This document shows positions 8,201 through 16,600 of a stretch of DNA of 19,663 nucleotides, piece by piece. The stretch is from Ophiostoma sp. CBS 140.51 (lineage: Eukaryota; Ascomycota; Sordariomycetes; Ophiostomatales; Ophiostomataceae), in contig JANSLP010000471.1 in assembly GCA_029298735.1 (NCBI GenBank), positions 1 to 19,663 on the forward strand, in the 5' to 3' direction. How positions within the stretch are numbered: the first letter of the stretch is position 1; each line of letters starts with the position of its first letter. Made by a program: the position numbers and the translations under genes. The notes below the pieces were generated by a model that made no database searches, had not been told where the DNA came from, and saw only the letters and a program-made list of their open reading frames with translations.

Positions 8201-11200
8201 ACGATATCATCGAGTACCGCTACTTCTTTGTCCAGCACATTGTTATTACCATCTTGCGCACCATCCCCAAGATCTTTGACTGTTCGGCATTCGACGTCTA
8301 TGTCAACGACGAGCACCTTCCTATCGTGCTACTCGAGACGACATCGGCCTCGACAGCGCCAGCGACTACGGGTGGCCCGCCGCGCCAGCTCGACACGGCC
8401 CTGCTCGACTCGCTGGCCCAGCGCTGCATGGATGTCCTTATGCAGATGCACCACTTGCGCGTCTACTGTGTTATGATTACTGCTCCTAACGCTCTGCCGC
8501 GTGTGCTCAAGAACGGCCGCCGCGAGATTGGCAACATGCTCTGTCGCCGTGAGTTTGACAATGGCAACTTGGCCTGTGTGCACGTCAAGTTTGGCGTCGA
8601 ACACGCTGTGCTCAACCTGCCGTTTGGTGTTGACCCTATGGGGGGCATCTGGTCGCGCATTGCTTCCGATTCGCGTGGCCATATCTTGGCCGGCGCCGAC
8701 AACCAGTACTCGGGTATTGACCGTCGCGAGGTTGTCATGGATGACAAGACTAGCACGCCGCTCAACAACTTCAACAGCATCACCGACCTCATCCAGTGGC
8801 GTGTCGCCCGCCAGGCTGAGGAGCTGTCGTACTGCACCGTTGATGGCCGCGGTAAGGAGGGCAAAGGTATTACATGGAAGAAGTTTGACACGCGGGTCGC
8901 CGCTGTGGCCATGTACCTCAAGAACAAGGTGCGCCTCAAGGCGGGCGACCACGCCGTGCTCATGTACACGCACTCGGAAGACTTTGTCTTTTCGGTGCAC
9001 GCCTGTCTCAACCTGGGCATCATTGTGATCCCCATGGCGCCCATGGACCAGAACCGTCTGTCGGAAGACGTGCCTGCGTTCCTACACCTGGTGGCCGACT
9101 TCAAGGTCCGCGCCGTGCTTGTCAACAGCGAGATTGACCACCTGCTCAAGATGAAGACAGTGTCGCAGCATATCAAGCAGTCCGCCCAGGTGCTCAAGCT
9201 GGCCGTGCCTAGCATCTACAACACCTCGCGCCCACCCAAGCAGAACAGCGGCCTCCGCGACCTCGGTCTCACCATGAACCCGGCCTGGGTGCAGCCCAAC
9301 TACCCAGCCCTCATCTGGACCTATTGGACGCCCGACCAGCGGCGCGTGGCCGTCCAGTTGAGCCACGACACCATTCTGGGCATGTGCAAGGTGCAGAAGG
9401 AGACTTGTCAGATGACGAGCTCGCGGCCTGTTCTCGGCTGTGTGCGCAGCACGACCGGCCTGGGTTTCGTGCACACGTGTCTCATGGGCATCTACATTGG
9501 CACACCGACGTACCTGCTGTCGCCTGTCGAGTTTGCACAGAACCCTGTTTCACTGTTCCTCATACTATCACGCTACAAGATCAAGGACACCTATGCCACG
9601 CCGCAGATGCTCGATCACGCCATGTCCAGCATGCCAGGTAAGGGCTTCACGCTACATGAGCTCAAGAACATGATGATTACGGCCGAGAGCCGCCCGCGCG
9701 TCGACGTCTTCCAAAAGGTGCGCCTGCACTTTGCCGCCACGGGCCTCGACCGCACAGCCATCAATACGGTCTACTCGCACGCTCTGAATCCGATGGTGGC
9801 CTCCCGCTCCTACATGTGCATCGAGCCCATTGAGCTGTGGCTCGACACCAAGGCGCTGCGTCGCGGTCTCATTATGCCCGTCGACCCAGACTCCACCTCG
9901 CGCGCTCTGCTGGTCCAGGACTCGGGTATGGTGCCCGTCTCGACCCAAATCGCCATTGTCAACCCAGAGAGCCGCCTGTTGTGCTTGGACGGCGAGTTTG
10001 GTGAGATTTGGGTCGACTCCGAAGCCTGTGTCAAGTCGTTTTACGGCTCCAAGGATGCTTTCGACAAGGAACGCTTTGACGGCCGCACGGTGGACGGCGA
10101 CCCAAGCATCCGCTACGTCCGCACGGGCGACCTAGGTTTCTTGCACAGCGTGAGCCGGCCCATTGGCCCTAGCGGCGCCCAGGTCGACATGCAGGTCCTC
10201 TTTGTGCTCGGCAACATTGGCGAGACTTTTGAGATCAATGGCCTCAGCCACTTCCCCATGGACATTGAAAACTCCGTCGAGCGCTGCCACCGCATCATTG
10301 TGCCCGGTGGCTGTGCCGTCTTCCAAGCCGGTGGACTTGTCGTGGTTCTGGTCGAGGTCGCCCGTAAAGCCTACCTCGCCTCCATTGTCCCCGTCATTGT
10401 CAACGCCATCTTGAACGAACACCAAATCATTGTCGATATCGTCGCCTTTGTCAACCGCGGCGACTTCCCCCGCTCGCGTCTGGGCGAGAAACAGCGCGGC
10501 AAGATTCTGGCCGGCTGGGTCTCGCGCAAGATGCGGACCATGGCCCAGTTTGCCATTCGCGACATGGCCGCCCTAGACCAGGATGTTGTTGGCGGCGGTG
10601 GAGGTAGTAGCAGCGGCGCCGCTACCGATGCCAACCGGGCCAGCCTCAGTAGTATGCGCAGCGGCGGTCCAGGCGGCAGCGGTGGTGCCCAATCGTCTGT
10701 GGGTCCGCCCCAGATTCTGGAGCAACGCGAGCTCGAGCAGCAGCACGACAAGGAATTCATGTACGGCGCCGAGGGTGGTGCTCCCAGTGATCGTACGAGC
10801 AGTGTCGGCGTTGCCAGCGGCGGTGGCCTCCCTCCGCCTTCTTTCGGTGCTGTCGAGATGCCAGCCGACGATAATGTCGTCTTGACACGTGCGTCAACGG
10901 CGACCGACAGCGATGTTTACGGACACCACAGTGGCACTGGTATTGGTGAAGGCTTGAGCCATGACAACAACAATGGCCACGACGGCTATGGTGGTAGTGG
11001 CCATGATGGCACTCCTAGCTCGCACCAAAACTACAAGGACTACGACGACCACGAGTACGAGAACGAAAACGACGTTCTCACTCCGACCCAAGCCCATGTC
11101 GGTATGCTCGCCGTGCGCAATGTCGATGCCCATGCTGAGTCGAGCTCCGACGAAGACGAGCGGCCACCGCCGCCCATTGGCCGCAAACCCATCCCGCGTA

Positions 11201-11487
11201 AGAGCGTACAATCACCACCTCCAGGCGCACCCTCCCAGGCACCCCCACCGCCGCCACCGCAGCAACACCACCAACAACAGCATGAGATGTTCTTGCCCGG
11301 TGTTGATGGCCGGCCATCGATGAATGAAGACTGGCGGCTGAGCACGGCCATGTACAGCAACAAGGGTGGTGTTGTCGGCGCTAACAACAGCTCCAACACT
11401 GGTGCAGGCGACCGACCCGTGTCCACATCCGACGACGAGTGGGCACGCGATGCCATGCGTGGCCTGAGCCTGGCCGACCAGCACTAA
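5226..11487 (+). CDS. CPS1: DIP2/CPS1-family protein: DMAP1-binding segment plus two adenylate-forming-like domains
   Basis: Exons 5226-5285, 5439-5461 and 5547-11487 join to 2007 codons plus TAA. The start has a CACC-ATG-G context, and the first 28 residues complete a DMAP1-binding segment ending in EGDITQKGYQKRR, a hallmark of animal DIP2 proteins. Residues about 45-300 are disordered (Gly, Ser, Gln rich). The first FAAL-like domain spans about 305-1040, with a degenerate A3 loop (492-505), an acidic insert (713-725) and RTGLLG (880-885). The second spans about 1100-1710, with WTYWTPDQRR in place of A3 (1285-1294), an intact RTGDLG (1553-1558) and an A10-like Lys1680. The tail is Gly/Pro/Gln rich. 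Orthologues include Cochliobolus CPS1, S. pombe Mug62 and S. cerevisiae Cmr2. The family is linked to diacylglycerol homeostasis, and CPS1 to virulence. The substrate here is not known. It is convergent with the 315-aa gene downstream. Confidence 0.95.
5286..5438 (+). other. Intron 1 of the DIP2-type gene (153 nt)
   Basis: GTATGT donor at 5286, a GCTAAC branch-point match near 5407-5412, and CTACAG acceptor ending at 5438. Its length is a multiple of three, but reading through meets an in-frame TGA (5340-5342), so retention would end translation after about 38 codons. Phase 0. Confidence 0.9.
5462..5546 (+). other. Intron 2 of the DIP2-type gene (85 nt)
   Basis: GTATGT donor at 5462, GCTAAC branch-point match at 5522-5527, pyrimidine tract and CACAG acceptor ending at 5546. 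It splits a Gly codon (GG|C). Joining restores the conserved KGYQKRR sequence, which strongly supports these boundaries. Confidence 0.9.
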
Positions 11488-11772
11488 GCAGACGTAGTAG
11501 ACAGGACTTGAGGATTTGTTGGGTATGTTGCAACTTTTTGTGAACGAGCGGCATAGCAGGTGCAAACGTTACGGGATTTGTGCAATCCTTTTTCTTTAAT
11601 TTTTCTCTAGTTTTATTCTTGGCAGTCTCATACTCTTTCTTGTTACTCTTTTTGGAATCATATTTACCTGTTTGAAAATCTCATGTGTATTTTGGTGAAG
11701 CCCGTTTGATTATCTCTCTCTCTCGCATGTCTCTATTCTTCAATAACTACATTAAAAGCTGAAGTGTGCCTC
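11488..11772. terminator. Shared 3' region of convergent genes
   Basis: 285 bp separate the stop codons of the plus-strand DIP2-type gene and the minus-strand RDEL-protein gene. Possible poly(A) signals: ATTAAA at 11751-11756 for the plus-strand gene, and TTTATT at 11612-11617 (AATAAA on minus) for the minus-strand gene. The two signals lie beyond each other, so the predicted transcripts would overlap at their 3' ends. Fungal poly(A) signals are loose, so exact sites are uncertain. Confidence 0.35.
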
Positions 11773-12720
11773 TTACAACTCATCCCGCTCTGGCATGCCC
11801 AGGCTATCGCGACCGGCCTCTCTCTCTGCCCGCAAGTGCTTGCGCTCCGTCCGCCGCGCGTTCCGCATCAGCGTGTCCCACAGCACCCGTCGGTCGCGCC
11901 CGTGCTCCGACTCCAGGACGTGCTCAGCACGGATCTTGAAGTAGATTTCCACTTTGCCATTCTCGTGGTCCGCCTTGCTGTGTTCAAACGGCCACGCCAC
12001 CACCGAGTCGTCCTTGGCTACGGGCACGTACCGGCTTAGGTCTGAAAACGAATCCTCGCACTTGCCGCCGCCCTTGGCGTTGAACAGCGGCAGGATTGGA
12101 TAGAGCTGACCAGGCGCAAAGAACACCACCTTGTCCCGATCGGCCACCTCGGGGAGCTTCCACGTCGACGACTCTGCGCCTTCCGTCGGTACAGCCCGCA
12201 GCGGCGCCGTCTCTGTGGCCGTCGCCGCCACCTTTTTCGGTTTCTTCTGAAACACCATGAACCGCCACGTGCGCCCGTCGTCCATTTCGGGCCGCCGCAT
12301 CTCATTGTCCTCAATCCACTTGCGCACATACACGGGCAGCTCGCGCCACTCCATCATCAGCAAGTCGCGCTGCATGCCGCCGTGGTCGACACCGTCCCAG
12401 CTTCCTGGGTACGTGCGGCCGGCAATGTACTTTTGAATGCCATCCGAGAACGGGTAGAGCGGGTGGCCCTCGCCGTTGCGCAAGTCGCCGAGGCGGTAGC
12501 TGCGGGCGTGAAACTTTTTGACGACGTTGCACTTCGTCTCGAAGCCCATCGGGGGGTCACCGTGATCGGGAAAGGGGCGGTGCCAGTTCCAGTGCGAGAC
12601 GATGGGGTACTCGTGGGCGTCCCAGTTGATAAAGTGTTTGCCGCCCTTTTCGTAGGCGTGGACAGGGCTGGCACCCTGCAGAAGCAGGGGCAAAAGCACG
12701 CTGGCGAGACCAGCCTTCAT
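11773..12720 (-). CDS. Secretory-pathway protein with a C-terminal RDEL, putative ER-lumen resident
   Basis: 315 codons, intronless, TAA at 11775-11773. I chose the ATG at 12720: it has a near-perfect context (CCGCCACC-ATG) and begins a textbook signal peptide (Lys2, hydrophobic 4-14, SPVHA ending at 22, predicted cleavage before Tyr23). The frame is open further upstream but has no ATG there. The mature part starts His/Trp/Asp-rich (27-55), has two Cys (64, 221) that could pair, no N-x-S/T sequon, and a charged C-terminal helix-like stretch (278-305). The last four residues are RDEL, a variant of the KDEL/HDEL retrieval signal recognised by Erd2-type receptors. Signal peptide plus RDEL implies residence in the ER lumen. 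I do not recognise the family and assign no enzymatic role. It is convergent with the DIP2-type gene and tandem with the ABC gene behind it. Confidence 0.85.
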   Translation of the reverse strand: MKAGLASVLLPLLLQGASPVHAYEKGGKHFINWDAHEYPIVSHWNWHRPFPDHGDPPMGFETKCNVVKKFHARSYRLGDLRNGEGHPLYPFSDGIQKYIAGRTYPGSWDGVDHGGMQRDLLMMEWRELPVYVRKWIEDNEMRRPEMDDGRTWRFMVFQKKPKKVAATATETAPLRAVPTEGAESSTWKLPEVADRDKVVFFAPGQLYPILPLFNAKGGGKCEDSFSDLSRYVPVAKDDSVVAWPFEHSKADHENGKVEIYFKIRAEHVLESEHGRDRRVLWDTLMRNARRTERKHLRAEREAGRDSLGMPERDEL

Positions 12721-12880
12721 GGTGGCGGGGGTGTCGTGACGAGTGAATCGAAAGTTCAAGTAGCGAGGGGTGAAAGCCAAGGTGTGAAAGCCAAGGTGAC
12801 GCCTGAAGGAAAAGGTCGACAGGATGATCTATCTGAAGGAAGAGCACGAAACAGCCTCGTGACTATTTAATCGTGGGGAA
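12721..12880 (-). promoter_or_regulatory. Leader/core promoter of the RDEL-protein gene
   Basis: On the minus strand, a TTAAATA sequence (plus 12863-12871 region, TATTTAA) lies about 145 bp upstream of the ATG and could serve as a TATA-like element. It is followed by a pyrimidine-leaning leader that contains the 14-bp tandem duplication and ends in the strong start context. The assignment rests on position and composition only. Confidence 0.3.
12771..12798. repeat. Perfect 14-bp tandem duplication in the leader of the RDEL-protein gene
   Basis: TGAAAGCCAAGGTG occurs twice back to back (12771-12784 and 12785-12798) with no mismatch. It lies 51-78 bp upstream of the minus-strand ATG, probably within the mRNA leader. 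It looks like a recent slippage or duplication event; a regulatory function is unproven. Confidence 0.9.
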
Positions 12881-13420
12881 TGGTGGCAGCAACCAAACCA
12901 GCCACGAAACAGTTTCGGGTATTCGCGAGAATCTGGCATGTGCCAGAAGCCGTGTCGCTATTCTTGTAGCTATAACTTTATTCCAACGTGTTTCTTTCCT
13001 CTGTCCCCCCGGCCATCTCGATCGGGCAATATCAACAGCCAGCTATGACATAACAACATGGAGAAATGTGGGAGGGAGACATAGGTCTGCTCGGCAATTC
13101 AGTATGGAAAGAAAATAAGTACAGCTCTTCCGGTCTTGAACCAATAGGATGCTCTTTTGATAATATCTTTGCAGCCTGTGCCGGCATATTTGCGGCCTCG
13201 ATGTCAATACAGGCTAAAGTGGATGATCGAGTGATGTTGTAGCGTGATGCCATGTAGCTTTAATTTGTAGATTATTGTTGCCACTGCTGGAACATTCTGT
13301 CGTTCTTGACTGCTAGAACGTGTCCTTTATCTAACAAATCTTAATGGTTTCTGTGGGTAGGTAAGAGATATGGTGGTTGGCAGAACTTGGCGTACCTAAA
13401 TGTCTTATGATAATCATTTC
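12881..13420. other. Intergenic DNA without a recognisable gene
   Basis: Between the RDEL-protein promoter and the A/T island. Only short open frames are present (at most about 82 codons), none with domain-like sequence. I see no tRNA or repeat element. It probably contains upstream sequences of the minus-strand RDEL-protein gene. Confidence 0.55.
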
Positions 13421-13696
13421 TTTTTTTTTAAAAAAAAAATAATAAAACACTATTGGAAAATTTAATTGTCACTAAATGTTCGAAAAGTAGGCAACAACTA
13501 TTAGAGAATTAACGGGAAATAATTATCTAAAAAAATTATCGATGCTGCAAATTTTATTTTGATGGTGGAAAATATCCAAAAAGTAAACAAAGCGCCGAAA
13601 ATGGTGGTAAATCTTTGCAAAATCAAATGTACCCAAAAGAACACTAAATATATCCAAAATGAAATCCAACTAAAACATCACAACTTTTACAACATA
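13421..13696. other. A/T-rich island behind the ABC gene, with T9A10 palindrome and phased A-tracts
   Basis: A hand count of 13441-13560 gives 29 G/C in 120 bases (24%), far below the flanking genes. The left edge is a T9A10 run (13421-13439). From 13569 to 13675, A-tracts of 3-5 begin at about 10-bp steps. On the minus strand this is the immediate 3' flank of the ABC gene; TTTATT at 13553-13558 gives AATAAA on minus, about 140 nt past its stop. It may act as the 3'-end formation region. No gene is evident. Confidence 0.6.
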
Positions 13697-16600
13697 TTAC
13701 TGGTCGTGGTCACTACTGGGGACAGACTCTGGCTCAACGGGAGCCGCATGGATGACACGGCCGTTCTCAAGGACGACCGAGAAGTCGGCATCACGGACGG
13801 CCTCGACACGATGGGCAATCGTAATGACCGTGCTGTTGCGCAGTTCTTCCCGAAGAACCTCCTGGATCTGGAATGCTGTCTTCTTGTCGATGGAAGCGGT
13901 GGCCTATTCTGTTAGCACGCACTCATGAATTGATCTGTTATTAAGAACCTCGACCTACCTCATCCAGAATGACAATGGGGCTGCGGCGGAGGACAGCGCG
14001 GCCGAGACCAATCAGCTGGCGCTGACCCTGGCTCATGTTCTTGCCGCCGCCGTCGACACGGCTGTTGAGGGTAAAGTCGCTGGCGGCATCGGCGAGAACG
14101 CGCCGCAGAACCAGCTCGCACTCCTCGTCGGTGTGGTCACCGACAGGGTCCAAGTTCTCTCTCAGGGAACCAGGGAAAAGGACAGGGTCTTGCGCGACGA
14201 AGCTGATGCGCTGGCGCAGGGTGTGCTTGTTGACGGTGGCGACGTTCATGGCACCAATGTAGATGCTGCCCTGAGAGGTCTCGTCGTTGTCGGGAAGCAC
14301 GGTGCCGAGCAGTGCCAGTGCAAGCGTACTCTTACCTGAGCCCGTACGGCCTGTGACGGCCACGGTGGAACCGGCAGGGATGCGCATGTTGATCTCGCGC
14401 AGACTAGGGTCCAGGTGCGGCGCGTAGCGGAAGGACGCATTGTCAAACACAATATCGTCGTTGGTGGTGGGCCAGGCTGCGGGAGGATCGACATCACCGA
14501 CAGGTTCTTGGTCGAGATCAAGGAGTTCGGTCACACGCTCCACGGACACAAACTGCATCTGCAGCTCACCATACCGACGGCACAGAACCTGTGTTGAGTT
14601 GACAAAGTTGGCAGCGGCCGTCAGCACAAAGGCAACGAGACCGCTCGACAGGCCGGTTCCGAGAGCGGTCATGGTCAGCGCAAAGGTGGAGAGAGCAGTC
14701 AGCGCATTAAAGCGCCATTGGAGCCAGGCCTGCAGCGACCAGTAGAAGTGATCCATGCGCTGGAATGCATCGGTAGTCCTAATGATACGCTCCTGGAAGT
14801 GCGGTTGAACACGGAAGGCACGGACGGTCGTCAGGCCCTCCAGCAGGGTACCAAAGTTGGACATGAGAGGCGACAAGGAAACCATCTCGAGGCGGCGGAG
14901 TGACTGGGAGGCGGGCAGGAAGTAGAAGAAAATGAGGACAAAGGCCGAGGTCATGAAGATGGCCATGACGAGGAACGTTGGTGTAGCAGACGCAATGACC
15001 AGGATGGACGAGATCCAGTTGAGAACAAACCACGCGCAACGATGGATCTGCTGGGCGATAGCGCCGTCAATGGTACCAATATCGGAAGTCACACGGTTCA
15101 TGAGACGGCCAACGGGGGTCACATCGAAGAACCGGAACGGCGCTGTGCTGACACGGATCATAACCTCCTGGAACACCTGCTTACCGGCCGTGTAGGTGAT
15201 GGCAATCAGAATCGTATCGGCAAATGTGCGGAAGAAGAGTGAGGACAGAGCAAGGACAGTGAACCAAAACAGCCAGGGACGAACATCGACCTCAGGGTCA
15301 GGGAGGCCAAAGTTCTTGTCGGTCCACCCCGTACCGTTAAGTGCACCATGGTGCATAGCCACGGAGAACATGTCCTCATCGCCATGTGCACCGCTGACCA
15401 ATACCTGTGCTGAGGGAGGCAGGACAGACATGATGGCTCTCTTCACGACGGTCGTAACCGTCTCGCTGCCGTAGGCCTCACCCCAAACCTTCAAAAAGTA
15501 GAAGTAGGCAAGCTTGGAGACACGGAAGCCAACGAAACTCAAAACCACCATCAGCCACCAGTGGAGACCACCGGCCTTAATGTAGCGCCAGTACACAGAG
15601 AGCATGACACCGCCGTGGGCACGGTGCTCTTCTTCGATAAACTTGTTCTTGGCGACCTTGTCAGGGGTATCATCGGGCTTGGCGTTGTCTTCCTCGCTGT
15701 TTGACGAAGAAGCACCGTCGTTGTCGGCAGATGAGCTGGCCACGCTTTCCTCACCGATGGCGACAAGAGTGGAGGGAGCGGCAGATGAGCCCTGTGTACG
15801 GCGGACCTGATCGGCATCGATCTTCGAGATGATGCCGTGCTCGTCGCTGACCTCGTAGATCTGGTCGGCGTAGTTGGCAGCAAGGTCCATGCGGTGGGTG
15901 ACAAAGATGACGAGACGGTTCTTCATGAGACCGGATGTCGCAAAGAGGCGCTTCATGATCGATTCGGCAGTGTTGTGATCGAGGGCGGCAATGGGGTCGT
16001 CAAGAAGCAGGATGCGGGCACGGCTGTAGACAGCGCGGGCCAGGGCAACACGGGCCTTCTGGCCACCAGACAGACCGATACCATTCTCGCCGACATTCGA
16101 CATATCGCCGGCTTCAAACTCGGCAAAGTCAGGCAGCAGACAACACGCTTCCACAACACGGTGGTAGCGGACCTCGTCATACGGCAGGCAGAACAGGATG
16201 TTTTCACGGACAGTCATGCTCTGTAGCCAAGGTGTCTGGGCACAGTAGCCGAAGGTCTCCTTGGGAATAGTGCGAGTGCCACCATGCTGGTCCATCTCAC
16301 CGAGCAGAGTCATGAGCAGGGCTGTCTTGCCAGTGCCAACCTTTCCACAAATCACGGTCAAACCAGGTCCCTCGGCAGTAAAGTTGACCTTTGTCAGGAT
16401 CGGGTTCTCGGCCGTGGGCCAAGCGAAAGCAGCGTCCTCAATACCAATGTAGAGCGGTCCAGGAGGACGGATAATGCCGTCGACAAGATCACCCTCGGGT
16501 GCTTGTGTGAGCACGTCACGCTGTTCGTCGTCGATACCCTCCTTGTCGGGCTCGGCCATGAAAGCCTCAATGCGACGGATAGCAACATTGGCGTTAAGCA

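Noticed and set aside
12721..12780. N-terminal extension of the RDEL protein to 12780
   Set aside because: The extension begins with a TTG codon, contains no ATG and would bury the signal peptide; the ATG at 12720 has an excellent context.
13421..13439. T9A10 run as a bacterial-type terminator hairpin
   Set aside because: No GC stem, and the window is eukaryotic; treated as part of the A/T island.
13559..13915. 118-codon plus-strand open frame at 13559-13915
   Set aside because: Antisense to the last ABC exon and running into the A/T island; the minus-strand NBD2 ending explains the conserved part.
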